A DNA stretch of 64,000 nt from an uncultured Dorea sp. (GTDB taxonomy: Bacteria; Bacillota; Clostridia; Lachnospirales; Lachnospiraceae), in the NCBI GenBank assembly GCA_900543415.1, contig UQRE01000004.1:1-64000 (forward strand). Reading direction: 5' to 3'. The notes under the pieces were generated by a model. The model had not been told where the DNA came from and ran no database searches. It saw only the letters and a program-made list of their open reading frames with translations. Both the position numbers and the translations under genes were made by a program. Each line of letters begins with the position of its first letter. Position 1 is the stretch's first letter. Below are positions 1-8,232 of this stretch, piece by piece.

Positions 1-22
1 TGCCTTTTTATAGGCATTATAA

Positions 23-118
23 GGTTTTTTTCTTTATTCAACTGTCAAACTCCCGTGGCAGGAAGAAGTAGTAGATAAAATTGCAAAAGACGATTTGTAT
101 GTAGAGTCTAATTTTTAA
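23..118 (+). other. possible 3' fragment of a coding region at the window edge
   Basis: This frame is open from about base 23 to a TAA at 116-118 and ends ...DDLYVESNF. No start codon with a ribosome site is visible and an in-frame stop lies at 20-22. The C-terminal wording is loosely like the end of a YciI-type domain, but that is a guess. It could be a decayed gene end or chance. Confidence 0.2.
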
Positions 119-160
119 CAATATTCTGTACATATAGATAGAACATTTCTCAATGACATG

Positions 161-196
161 AAAAGAGGCTGGTAGACAAAACCAGTCTCTTTTTCG
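161..196 (+). terminator. rho-independent terminator upstream of pta
   Basis: The run AAAAGAGGCTGG is followed by a short loop, then CCAGTCTCTTTTT. This gives a mostly paired stem with a U-rich 3' end. It separates whatever lies to the left from the pta promoter. Confidence 0.65.
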
Positions 197-230
197 TTAA
201 AATGTACGAAAAAAGAGACATAAGAGTGGC

Positions 231-259
231 TTGTATACTACATTCTTTTGTATTATAAT
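231..259 (+). promoter_or_regulatory. sigma-A type promoter of pta-ackA
   Basis: TTGTAT (231-236), a 17-base spacer and TATAAT (254-259). The promoter lies inside the longest possible pta reading frame. This is a strong reason to take the downstream ATG at 294 as the real start. Confidence 0.7.
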
Positions 260-293
260 GTCAGTAGTAGAAAAAGAAAGGAGTCTATCAGAA

Positions 294-1295
294 ATGGGAT
301 TCATAGACGAGATTAAAGCAAAAGCAAAAACCTGCAAGAAGACAATTGTTCTTCCAGAGACAGAAGATATCAGAACTTATGAGGCGGCAGAGGCTGTGTT
401 GAAAGAAGGAACAGCAAATCTGATCCTGATCGGAAGTGAAGAGGAGATCGCGAAGAATAAAGGTTCCTTTGACATCAGCGGAGCAACAATTGTTGATCCT
501 GCAACATATGAAAAGACAGATGCGTATATCGCAAAGCTCGTAGAATTAAGACAGAAAAAAGGTATGACAGAAGAGCAGGCAAGAGAGCTTCTTCTTACAA
601 ATTACCTGTATTACGGTGTTATGATGGTTAAGATGAAAGATGCTGACGGTATGGTAAGTGGTGCATGCCACTCAACAGCAGACACATTAAGACCGTGTCT
701 TCAGATCTTAAAGACAAAGCCGGGAACAAAATTAGTTTCTGCATTCTTTGTAATGGTAGTTCCGGATTGTGATATGGGAGCTGACGGAACATTTATTTTC
801 GCAGATTCTGGACTTGAACAGAATCCAGATCCGGAGAAACTGGCTGCAATCGCGCTTTCTTCTGCGGAATCATTTAAGACTCTTACAGGAAAAGAACCAG
901 TAGTGGCTATGCTTTCTCACTCTACAAAGGGAAGTGCAAAACATGCGGATGTAGATAAAGTAGTAGAAGCTACACGCATTGCAAAAGAAAATGCTCCGGA
1001 AGGACTTATGCTTGACGGAGAGTTCCAGCTGGATGCAGCGATTGTTCCGGAAATCGGACAGTCCAAAGCACCGGGAAGTCCGGTAGCAGGAAAAGCAAAT
1101 GTTCTTGTATTCCCGGACCTTGATGCCGGTAATATCGGATACAAGCTTGTTCAGAGACTTGCAAAAGCGGAAGCATACGGACCACTGACACAGGGTATCG
1201 CAGCACCGGTTAACGATTTGTCTCGCGGCTGCAGCGCAAAAGATATCGAGGGTGTAGTAGCAATTACAGCAGTACAGTGTATGGCTGCTGAATAA
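294..1295 (+). CDS. pta: phosphate acetyltransferase
   Basis: Transfers the acetyl group of acetyl-CoA to phosphate, giving acetyl phosphate, in the cytosol. This is the first half of the acetate-forming ATP pathway. The 333-residue protein is the short single-domain Pta type, without the DRTGG/CobB-like extension of E. coli Pta. Visible family motifs include the KDADGMVSGACHSTADT block, the FPDLDAGNIGYKL block and the C-terminal GPLTQGIAAPVNDLSRGCS block. I chose ATG 294 because AAAGGAG sits at 278-283; a longer in-frame TTG start at 231 would overlap the promoter. ackA follows after 20 bases, so the two are co-transcribed. Confidence 0.95.
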   Translation: MGFIDEIKAKAKTCKKTIVLPETEDIRTYEAAEAVLKEGTANLILIGSEEEIAKNKGSFDISGATIVDPATYEKTDAYIAKLVELRQKKGMTEEQARELLLTNYLYYGVMMVKMKDADGMVSGACHSTADTLRPCLQILKTKPGTKLVSAFFVMVVPDCDMGADGTFIFADSGLEQNPDPEKLAAIALSSAESFKTLTGKEPVVAMLSHSTKGSAKHADVDKVVEATRIAKENAPEGLMLDGEFQLDAAIVPEIGQSKAPGSPVAGKANVLVFPDLDAGNIGYKLVQRLAKAEAYGPLTQGIAAPVNDLSRGCSAKDIEGVVAITAVQCMAAE

Positions 1296-1315
1296 AAATA
1301 AGAGAGGTAAATAAA

Positions 1316-2506
1316 ATGAATGTATTAGTTATCAACTGCGGAAGTTCATCTCTGAAATTCCAGCTCATTAACTCTGAGTCAGAGGAAGTTCTTGCAAAAG
1401 GTCTCTGTGAGCGTATCGGTATTGACGGACGTCTTACTTATCAGCCGGCAGGTGGGGACAAAGCTGTTTCTGACAAGGCAATGCCAACACACACAGAGGC
1501 AATCCAGTTTGTGATTGATGCTTTGACAGACTCTGAGACAGGCGTTGTTAAGAGCCTCGATGAGATCGGAGCAGTAGGACATCGTGTCGTACATGGCGGA
1601 GAAAAATTCGCAAATTCCGTTGTAATCACAGAAGATGTTCTGAAAGCAATCGAAGAATGTAATGATCTTGCACCTCTTCACAACCCGGCAAACCTGATCG
1701 GTATCAATGCTTGTCAGAAATTAATGCCAAACACTCCAATGGTTGCAGTATTTGATACAGCATTCCATCAGACAATGCCTGAGAAGGCTTATCTCTATGG
1801 ACTTCCATATGAGTATTATGAGAAATATGGTGTAAGACGCTATGGCTTCCATGGTACAAGCCACAGCTTCGTATCCAAACATGCAGCAGAATTCCTTGGA
1901 TTAGATCTTGAAAATTCTAAGATTATCGTTGCACATCTTGGAAACGGTGCATCCATCAGTGCTGTATTAAACGGAAAGTGCGTGGACACATCTATGGGAC
2001 TTACTCCATTGGAAGGTCTTGTAATGGGAACACGTTCCGGTGATATGGATCCGGCAATTATGGAATACCTTGCTAAGAAGGAAGATCTCGATATTGCAGG
2101 TGTTATGAATGTGTTAAATAAGAAATCCGGTGTATTCGGATTATCCAAAGGATTATCCAGTGATTTCCGTGATCTGACAGAGGCAATGGAGAACGGAAAT
2201 AAATACGCAACAGCAGCAGTTGAAGTATTCTGCTACCGCGTAGCTAAATACATTGGATCTTACGTGGCAGCAATGAACGGAGTAGATGCAATTGCATTTA
2301 CAGCAGGAATCGGTGAAAATGCATATATTGTTCGTGAAAAAGTATGTGAGTATCTTGGATACTTAGGACTTGAACTCAATGCAGAAGAAAATAAAAAGCG
2401 TGGAGAAGATCTTGTAATCTCTACTGCAGATTCTAAAGTAAAAGCAGCGGTAATTCCTACAAACGAAGAGCTTGCAATTGCACGTGAGACAGTAGCACTC
2501 GTATAG
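1316..2506 (+). CDS. ackA: acetate kinase
   Basis: Converts acetyl phosphate and ADP to acetate and ATP, completing the pathway begun by Pta. The 396 residues match the usual family length. The sequence shows the N-terminal phosphate-binding NCGSSSLKFQL, GFHGTSHS, the adenosine-binding HLGNGASI and the TRSGDMDP block, all typical of the acetokinase/ASKHA fold. It lies 20 bases after pta with GAGAGG as ribosome site and is followed by a hairpin at 2534-2566. Nothing looks unusual. Confidence 0.97.
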   Translation: MNVLVINCGSSSLKFQLINSESEEVLAKGLCERIGIDGRLTYQPAGGDKAVSDKAMPTHTEAIQFVIDALTDSETGVVKSLDEIGAVGHRVVHGGEKFANSVVITEDVLKAIEECNDLAPLHNPANLIGINACQKLMPNTPMVAVFDTAFHQTMPEKAYLYGLPYEYYEKYGVRRYGFHGTSHSFVSKHAAEFLGLDLENSKIIVAHLGNGASISAVLNGKCVDTSMGLTPLEGLVMGTRSGDMDPAIMEYLAKKEDLDIAGVMNVLNKKSGVFGLSKGLSSDFRDLTEAMENGNKYATAAVEVFCYRVAKYIGSYVAAMNGVDAIAFTAGIGENAYIVREKVCEYLGYLGLELNAEENKKRGEDLVISTADSKVKAAVIPTNEELAIARETVALV

Positions 2507-2533
2507 TTTTATTGAACTGAAAAATGTATGTTT

Positions 2534-2566
2534 CAACACCCTCCCAAGTGATTGGAGAGGGTGTTG
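2534..2566 (+). terminator. hairpin after ackA, probable terminator
   Basis: CAACACCCTC and GAGGGTGTTG form a perfect 10-base stem about 28 bases after the ackA stop. The sequence after it (ATATCTGTT) is only weakly U-rich, so termination may be inefficient. Confidence 0.55.
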
Positions 2567-2630
2567 ATATCTGTTAAAAGAAATTGCGAAAAAAAGCTTT
2601 GCAATTTTACGGAAAATGCAGAAATTTCAG

Positions 2631-2658
2631 TTGACAAAAAGCTTTTACGTGATATAAT
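2631..2658 (+). promoter_or_regulatory. sigma-A type promoter of the DUF177-rpmF unit
   Basis: A perfect TTGACA (2631-2636), a 16-base spacer and a perfect TATAAT (2653-2658), 28 bases before the start codon at 2687. Confidence 0.85.
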
Positions 2659-2686
2659 AGTTTAAGTGTGAATAGGAGTAGATATT

Positions 2687-3211
2687 ATGAATTTAAACCT
2701 ATCAGACACTTTATCAGAACCTTTCCGCACGATTGAGACAGACGTACCGGTGGAGATGGAATATTTTCAATCTTCCTTGGGATGTTTTCAAGTAAGCAGG
2801 AAAGAAAGTTGCCATATAAAGGTTGAACATGTGAATGAATCGGGAAAGAAGCTGGTCATTACCGGACAGGCTGATGTTACATTAAATATTCCGTGTGACA
2901 GATGCTTAAAAGAGGTAGAGGTTCCATTTTCACTTGATTTTGAAAAACATGTGAATCTTGAGGTAGAAGATGATAAAGAATCAGACGAAACAAACTATAT
3001 TGACGGATATAACCTTGACGTAGACAAATTACTCTATAATGAGATATTGATAGGATGGCCGATGAAAGTTCTATGTAGCGAAGACTGTAAAGGAATTTGC
3101 AGCGTATGTGGTCAAAACCTAAATGAGGGAACCTGCGACTGTGAAGATACAGGCCTCGATCCGAGAATGTCAGTTATCCGCGATGTTTTTAAGAATTTTA
3201 AGGAGGTGTAA
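2687..3211 (+). CDS. DUF177 / YceD family protein
   Basis: The 174-residue protein belongs to the YceD/DUF177 family, almost always encoded just before rpmF. In bacteria and plastids its members are linked to 23S rRNA and large-subunit accumulation, though the mechanism is not settled. The sequence has a central CDRC pair and a C-terminal cluster (CSEDCKGICSVCGQ, then CDC) that looks able to bind zinc. Start ATG 2687 has AGGAG at 2674-2678. The stop is three bases before the rpmF start, with the rpmF ribosome site inside this gene's last codons, suggesting translational coupling. Confidence 0.9.
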   Translation: MNLNLSDTLSEPFRTIETDVPVEMEYFQSSLGCFQVSRKESCHIKVEHVNESGKKLVITGQADVTLNIPCDRCLKEVEVPFSLDFEKHVNLEVEDDKESDETNYIDGYNLDVDKLLYNEILIGWPMKVLCSEDCKGICSVCGQNLNEGTCDCEDTGLDPRMSVIRDVFKNFKEV

Positions 3212-3214
3212 CCT

Positions 3215-3394
3215 ATGTCAATCTGTCCAAAGAATAAATCTTCTAAAGCAAGAAGAGACAAAAGAAGAGCTAACTGGAAAATGAGCGCTCCAAACTTGGT
3301 AAAATGCAGCAAATGCGGCGAGTTGATGATGCCTCACAGAGTGTGCAAAGCATGTGGCTCTTACAACAAAAAAGAAATCATTGCTCAGGACTAA
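3215..3394 (+). CDS. rpmF: 50S ribosomal protein L32
   Basis: A 59-residue protein beginning MSICPKNKSSKARRDKRRANW, the conserved basic N-terminus of L32. It then has two CxxC pairs (CSKC and CKAC), the zinc-ribbon form of L32. It is a structural protein of the large ribosomal subunit. The ribosome site AAGGAGGTG overlaps the end of the DUF177 gene. In many Bacillota the next gene is plsX; here a two-gene ABC transporter comes between. Confidence 0.96.
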   Translation: MSICPKNKSSKARRDKRRANWKMSAPNLVKCSKCGELMMPHRVCKACGSYNKKEIIAQD

Positions 3395-3414
3395 TTGTTA
3401 CTGAATGAGAGGAA

Positions 3415-3455
3415 AACAAGGTTTTCGCGTGAGAACGTGGGAACCTTGTTTTTTT
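3415..3455 (+). terminator. terminator after rpmF
   Basis: AACAAGGTT (3415-3423) pairs with AACCTTGTT (3442-3450), followed by a run of T. It ends the DUF177-rpmF transcript and isolates it from the transporter genes downstream. Confidence 0.85.
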
Positions 3456-3514
3456 GTGTAATTGGAAATTACTTTGTAATCTTTCTATTACATAAAAACG
3501 CTCCGCGAAAATGT

Positions 3515-3575
3515 AACATGTCGCAAGCGACCGCGCTCGGCTCTAGCATGTGCTATGGCACATGCTTTATTTATC
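3515..3575 (+). repeat. GC-rich structured intergenic element with terminal hairpin
   Basis: In an AT-rich gap lies a GC-rich block containing the small palindrome GTCGCAAGCGAC (3520-3531). It is followed by a strong stem AGCATGTGC-TATG-GCACATGCT (3545-3566) and T-rich sequence. It could be a second terminator, part of an intergenic repeat family, or a structured RNA end. No second copy is visible in this window. Confidence 0.5.
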
Positions 3576-3604
3576 TTGTAATATATCGAAGAATGATATA
3601 TAAT
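3576..3604 (+). promoter_or_regulatory. promoter of the ABC transporter pair
   Basis: TTGTAA (3576-3581), a 17-base spacer and TATAAT (3599-3604), about 55 bases before the permease start. It begins just after the hairpin at 3545-3566. Confidence 0.55.
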
Positions 3605-3659
3605 AAATATATAGATTGCCGATATATAAAATGCGATGTAGGAAGGGATGGTGAATGAT

Positions 3660-6110
3660 ATGAAGAAGAAAGAACGGTTAAAGTATATCCGTATTGTGTT
3701 ACTGTTTCTTATATTTTTGGCTGTGTTTTTTCCGTGGATGTGTATGGGAAATGAAAGCTTTACAATTCTTGAATTTTATAGAAAAATCACGGCTAACGAC
3801 GTTCTGACCGAAACAGTTCAAAATGGGGCGATTCTTCAACTGTTGCCGTACTTTTTGATTTTTCCGTTGGCTGCCTCTTGTCTGTCGGGGATAAAAGCAG
3901 TGCTTCTTATTTTGGAAATCCGTTCGAGTCTGCTAGGGAAGGTGATATACGGGGCAGAGCTTGTGTATATCGCTACCTATTTTGCGTTTCAAGGGTATAT
4001 GCCTTGTCCGACAGCGTTGGTTGCTACGCTTCTTGTTTTTGCGGAATTCATGATCAGTCGTTATGCTTCGGATTATGAGACATTTACAAAAGAATGGGAA
4101 CGCACAAAGGTAAAGGAGAAACAAGAAAAAAGCGAGAAAAAGAAAAGACTTTTCTTTCAAGGGAAATATGACAAAGAGATTTGGAAAGTTGTTAAAAGAG
4201 CAATGACACATCGGAAAAAATCTGTATTCCTCATCTGTATCGGAAACAGTATACTTTTTGCAACATTTTGTGTATTGTTTACAATGTGGGAACATTTGCA
4301 GCACGAATACAGTACCGTGGATGCGATTCCGACAACAGGTATTAGTGGAATTGTTCACTCGGCAACGACAGTGACGATAATCTTATATCTCTTTTTTGAA
4401 GTATTGGCGTTTTATCATTATGCAAGAAATCGAAGAACGCTGGAGCAGACATTTTGGAGACTGGGGGCAAGGAGTAGTTTCAAGTCACAGGTTCGTTTTC
4501 TTGAATACTGTATTTTGATCGTACTGTCTTTTGGAATTGGACATATTTTGGGGATAGGAATTTATCTGTTGGCTTGGGAGAGCTTTCAGAAGCATTCCAC
4601 AGTTATGCTTCCGCTGAAAGGTTCTTTCCCTGCATATTTAGAAAGCGCAGGTGTGTATTTTGTTGTAGCATGTATTACCGCTTTTCTTACAAATGATAAA
4701 TGGGGAAGAATAAGAGAAACAGAGTCAGTTCGTTTTAGATATAACTTTTATTGTAATTCCAAGTTTCAAAAAATATTATTCTTCACAGGTGCCCTTATTG
4801 CAGGTCTCTCTTTTTATTGTTTTTCAATGCCAAGAAATGGTGAAAATATCTATACGATACTTTTTGGAATCGGCGGCGGTGTCCTTCTTTTGAGCGTTGC
4901 CGGAAATAAGAGAAAAGGGAAATGTTTCATGAATAGAACGTCAAGTCTTCTTTTCTTATTGCATTTGGTGTTTTTTGCTGTCCTGTCAATGGATTTAGCA
5001 GGAAATTTAACGGCGCCGGAAGCGGCAGCTTTATTTCCATATGACTATGTATGTATGGCTTATGAAGAAGACGAAGAATTATTTCAGAAGATAGAAGAAG
5101 AGGATATCGGAGAAGGAAAGTCTTATCCGATGACGAGAGTTACAACTGTGCAGGGGGCCCCGGCAAGTTGGATGGATGTAGCTAATAACTATTATATGAA
5201 AGTTATCTGGCCGCAGGGGCAGCATGTAGGTGTTTCTGAAAATACATATAACGAATTACGAAAAAACCTGGGACTTCCGGAGGAAAAGCTCCAATTAAAG
5301 CGAGATGAGATCCATATTGTATTTCAACAGGATTTGTCAGTAAAAGCCCATCCGCTGGATTGGTATATGAGTCGGAGAAAGCCATATGTGCGTATTGGAC
5401 AGCCGCTTCAATATTATCAATTTGTTTCCAGAGAGAGGTTGTATCCTCCAAGAGAAGTTGCCGGCACGGAAAGAGAGGTATTAACCGGAGTGTTCCAAGG
5501 TGGAAGAGAAGAAGATCTGGTTGTGTTTTCAGATGACTATTTTGAAAAATTACCGGTTACAGAAGGTCCTTGCAGGCTTTATCTATTGGATGTTCGAAAA
5601 GGGAAAGAAAAAGAGGCAAAAAAGAGGCTTGAAAGTTTTCAAAAAGGCCATGCCGAAGATTCTTCATGGTCCCGTTCCATTCAGCCGTGCTACGGAAAAA
5701 TAGAAAAAGTTCGTGATATTGAAACAGAACGTATGTTGAAAAAAACATCATTACTATTTGAAATCGCACTTCTTATAATGTGCGTATTTCTTATAGAAGC
5801 AATGAAAATGCAGTTGGAACGAAAGGAACGACGTCAAAAATATCGTTTACTCTTGTCTCTGGGGGCTTATCGATCTGTACTAAAGTCATTTCTTAAAAGG
5901 GAACTTGGAGAAGTTTTCATAAAACCACTTATTTACGCCATGTTATTGTCTGTGCCATTGGCTGTGATTACTTGTTATCTTCGCAAAATGACGTATTCGG
6001 AAATAATTGCTTTTGCGGGGGCCTGTCTGCTGCTGTGGGGGATTTATTTTGTGATACACGCAGCAGTATATGGAATCATATATCGTAATGAGGAGGAGCA
6101 TTGTTTATGA
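3660..6110 (+). CDS. FtsX-like ABC transporter permease, large
   Basis: A membrane protein of about 816 residues that I assign as permease because the next gene, overlapping by ATGA, encodes its ABC ATPase. About four hydrophobic helices lie in the first 130 residues. Then comes a very basic charged stretch (about 140-180) and a second set of helices from about 190 to 450. A large, probably extracellular region runs from about 460 to 690, and three helices end the protein. The C-terminal part (KKTSLLFEIALLI...RKYRLLLSLGAY) resembles FtsX/MacB-type permeases. The N-terminal block is an uncommon extension. Start is uncertain: ATG 3648 lies directly against the purine-rich ribosome site, whereas ATG 3660 is better spaced. 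Substrate unknown. Confidence 0.75.
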   Translation: MKKKERLKYIRIVLLFLIFLAVFFPWMCMGNESFTILEFYRKITANDVLTETVQNGAILQLLPYFLIFPLAASCLSGIKAVLLILEIRSSLLGKVIYGAELVYIATYFAFQGYMPCPTALVATLLVFAEFMISRYASDYETFTKEWERTKVKEKQEKSEKKKRLFFQGKYDKEIWKVVKRAMTHRKKSVFLICIGNSILFATFCVLFTMWEHLQHEYSTVDAIPTTGISGIVHSATTVTIILYLFFEVLAFYHYARNRRTLEQTFWRLGARSSFKSQVRFLEYCILIVLSFGIGHILGIGIYLLAWESFQKHSTVMLPLKGSFPAYLESAGVYFVVACITAFLTNDKWGRIRETESVRFRYNFYCNSKFQKILFFTGALIAGLSFYCFSMPRNGENIYTILFGIGGGVLLLSVAGNKRKGKCFMNRTSSLLFLLHLVFFAVLSMDLAGNLTAPEAAALFPYDYVCMAYEEDEELFQKIEEEDIGEGKSYPMTRVTTVQGAPASWMDVANNYYMKVIWPQGQHVGVSENTYNELRKNLGLPEEKLQLKRDEIHIVFQQDLSVKAHPLDWYMSRRKPYVRIGQPLQYYQFVSRERLYPPREVAGTEREVLTGVFQGGREEDLVVFSDDYFEKLPVTEGPCRLYLLDVRKGKEKEAKKRLESFQKGHAEDSSWSRSIQPCYGKIEKVRDIETERMLKKTSLLFEIALLIMCVFLIEAMKMQLERKERRQKYRLLLSLGAYRSVLKSFLKRELGEVFIKPLIYAMLLSVPLAVITCYLRKMTYSEIIAFAGACLLLWGIYFVIHAAVYGIIYRNEEEHCL

Positions 6111-6790
6111 AGATCGAATTAAAAGGAATTAAAAAAACATATGTGTCAGCAGGAGCTGAGAACCTTTCAGTGGATGTATTGAAAGGATTTGATGTTGTGA
6201 TCGGGCAGGGAGAATATGTGTCATTTATCGGGAAATCAGGATGTGGGAAAACTACGCTTCTTAAAATTATGGGACTTCTTATGTCGCCAACGGAAGGCGA
6301 ACTATTCATAGACGGAAGAAAGATTTCCGGGCTTTGGACAGACGAGTTGGCAGATATACGCAGAAGGAGAATGGGATTTGTATTTCAGGAATATGAACTT
6401 CTCAGTGAAATAACTGCCCTTGACAATGTGATTCTTTCGGGGCTTCTGGATAAAAGGAATAAAGAAGAACTGGTAAAGCGCGCGCATGAGCTTTCGGAAT
6501 ATCTTGAGATTGATCGACAGCTATTAGGAAAGTATCCGCAGGAATTATCCGGTGGAGAGAAGCAAAAAATTGCCATAGCAAGAGCCTTATGTAACGATCC
6601 GCCGTTCTTATTTGCCGACGAGCCTACGGGAAATCTGGATGATGCCTCCAGCAAAGTGGTGGAAGATATTTTTGATATACTTCACAGCGAAATGAAGAAA
6701 ACAATTATTTTAGTAACTCACGATCTTGATTTTGCAAATAAAAGTGAGAAGAAATATTCTATACAGAGCGGAAGATTAGTGGTTGAATAG
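6107..6790 (+). CDS. ABC transporter ATP-binding protein, MacB/LolD type
   Basis: A 228-residue ATPase that would power the preceding permease. It shows Walker A GKSGCGKTT (about residues 43-51), the Q-loop region VFQEYELLSE, signature LSGGEKQ and Walker B FLFADEPTGNLDD. This DEPTGNLD form is typical of the LolD/MacB/FtsE group of exporters or mechanotransmission transporters. ATG 6107 overlaps the permease stop (ATGA) and has GAGGAGG about eight bases upstream; an in-frame TTG at 6101 is less likely. Confidence 0.9.
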   Translation: MKIELKGIKKTYVSAGAENLSVDVLKGFDVVIGQGEYVSFIGKSGCGKTTLLKIMGLLMSPTEGELFIDGRKISGLWTDELADIRRRRMGFVFQEYELLSEITALDNVILSGLLDKRNKEELVKRAHELSEYLEIDRQLLGKYPQELSGGEKQKIAIARALCNDPPFLFADEPTGNLDDASSKVVEDIFDILHSEMKKTIILVTHDLDFANKSEKKYSIQSGRLVVE

Positions 6791-6813
6791 AACAGCTTTT
6801 TTTGCAACAAATA

Positions 6814-6842
6814 TTGATTTTTATAGTAATGTTTAGTAGAAT
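6814..6842 (+). promoter_or_regulatory. promoter of plsX-acpP
   Basis: TTGATT (6814-6819), a 17-base spacer and TAGAAT (6837-6842), 45 bases before plsX. It would give plsX its own promoter, as needed because the usual rpmF-plsX link is broken here. Confidence 0.5.
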
Positions 6843-6887
6843 GAACTCTAGCAGTATTGCGCTTAGATACTGTCAGGAGGAAAGATC

Positions 6888-7895
6888 ATGGAAGATATGA
6901 CAAAAGTAGTGTTAGATGCCATGGGAGGTGACAATGCTCCGGGAGAAATCGTCAAGGGAGCAGTAGACGCTCTTGGAAGAGAAGCAAGCCTTCACATTGT
7001 TCTTGTGGGACGAAAAGAAGATATTGACCGAGAACTGGCTAAGTATTCTTATGATAAAAACCGCATAGAAGTTGTTCATGCAGAGGAAGTCATTGAGACT
7101 GCTGAGCCACCGGTAAATGCCATTCGAAAGAAGAAAGATTCTTCCATCGTAGTAGGTATGAAGATGGTGAAAGAAGGGCAGGCGGACGCTTTTGTATCGG
7201 CAGGCAGTTCCGGTGCCATTTTGGTAGGCGGTCAGGTGATCGTCGGAAGAATTAAAGGGGTAGAAAGACCACCGCTTGCTCCGTTGATTCCTACAGAAAA
7301 AGGAGTATCGCTTCTGGTAGACTGTGGAGCGAATGTGGATGCAAGACCATCCCACCTTGTACAGTTTGCGAAAATGGGTTCTATTTACATGGAGCATGTA
7401 ATGGGAATTAAAAATCCAACCGTTGGAATTGTGAATATTGGTGCAGAAGAAGAAAAAGGAAATGCGCTTGTGAAAGAGACGTTTCCACTGTTAAAAGAAG
7501 AAAAGAGCATCAATTTTATCGGAAGCGTAGAGGCAAGAGAGATTCCCAGCGGTCAGGCAGATGTTATCGTCTGTGAAGCATTTGCAGGAAATATTATTCT
7601 GAAACTTTTTGAAGGTGTAGGAAATACGCTGATTCGCGAGATCAAAGGCGGTATGATGAAGAGCTTAAGAAGTAAAATTGGAGCGCTTCTTGTGAAACCG
7701 GCGTTAAAAGAGACACTGAAGAAGTTTGACACAGCAGAGCACGGAGGAGCACCGCTTCTTGGACTTAATGGTCTGGTAGTTAAGACACACGGAAGTTCTA
7801 AATGTAAGGAGATCAGTAATACGCTGGTTCAGTGTGTGACTTTTAAGAATCAGAGAATTAACGAGAAAATCAGAGAAAGTATTCAAGCGGAGTAG
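6888..7895 (+). CDS. plsX: phosphate acyltransferase PlsX
   Basis: Makes acyl phosphate from acyl-ACP and phosphate, feeding PlsY and so membrane phospholipid synthesis. The 335 residues match the family length. The N-terminal DAMGGDNAPGEIVKGA is the PlsX signature, and DAFVSAGSSGAILVG and VDCGANVDARP are also characteristic. AGGAGG at 6875-6880 supports ATG 6888. acpP, whose product supplies its substrate carrier, follows after 44 bases. Confidence 0.96.
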   Translation: MEDMTKVVLDAMGGDNAPGEIVKGAVDALGREASLHIVLVGRKEDIDRELAKYSYDKNRIEVVHAEEVIETAEPPVNAIRKKKDSSIVVGMKMVKEGQADAFVSAGSSGAILVGGQVIVGRIKGVERPPLAPLIPTEKGVSLLVDCGANVDARPSHLVQFAKMGSIYMEHVMGIKNPTVGIVNIGAEEEKGNALVKETFPLLKEEKSINFIGSVEAREIPSGQADVIVCEAFAGNIILKLFEGVGNTLIREIKGGMMKSLRSKIGALLVKPALKETLKKFDTAEHGGAPLLGLNGLVVKTHGSSKCKEISNTLVQCVTFKNQRINEKIRESIQAE

Positions 7896-7939
7896 ATTCC
7901 GTTGGATAGATGTATTATGAATGAAAAAGGAGGACGATT

Positions 7940-8173
7940 ATGGAATTTGAAAAATTAAAATCAATTATCATGGATGTGTTAAATCAGGATGCACAGGAGA
8001 TTACAATGGAGTCTACGTTTGTAGATGATCTGGGTGCAGATTCTCTGGATATTTTTCAGATCATCATGGGAATTGAAGAAACCTTTGATATCGAAATTGA
8101 TAATGATGAAGCGGAGAAGATCGTTACAGTAGGGGATGCTGTAGAGCAGATCAAAAATGCAATTAACGACTAG
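7940..8173 (+). CDS. acpP: acyl carrier protein
   Basis: A small acidic carrier of 77 residues. Ser35 in GADSLDIFQ is the expected site of 4'-phosphopantetheine attachment. The usual DSLDTVE context is here DSLDIFQ, a mild variation. It serves fatty acid and phospholipid synthesis with plsX just upstream. A strong terminator follows directly. Confidence 0.95.
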   Translation: MEFEKLKSIIMDVLNQDAQEITMESTFVDDLGADSLDIFQIIMGIEETFDIEIDNDEAEKIVTVGDAVEQIKNAIND

Positions 8174-8184
8174 GCATAGAAGAG

Positions 8185-8216
8185 AAACGAAAAAGCCCTA
8201 AAGGGCTTTTTCGTTT
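8185..8216 (+). terminator. strong terminator between acpP and rnc
   Basis: Perfect 14-base arms, AAACGAAAAAGCCC (8185-8198) and GGGCTTTTTCGTTT (8203-8216), with a four-base loop. The arms are self-complementary in A/T runs, so the hairpin could stop transcription from either strand. The rnc ribosome site begins only four bases later. Confidence 0.85.
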
Positions 8217-8232
8217 TATGAGGTATCTTATT

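Noticed and set aside
3395..3658. 87-codon open frame between rpmF and the permease
   Set aside because: It runs straight through the rpmF terminator, the GC-rich hairpin and the transporter promoter; no ribosome site and implausible composition.
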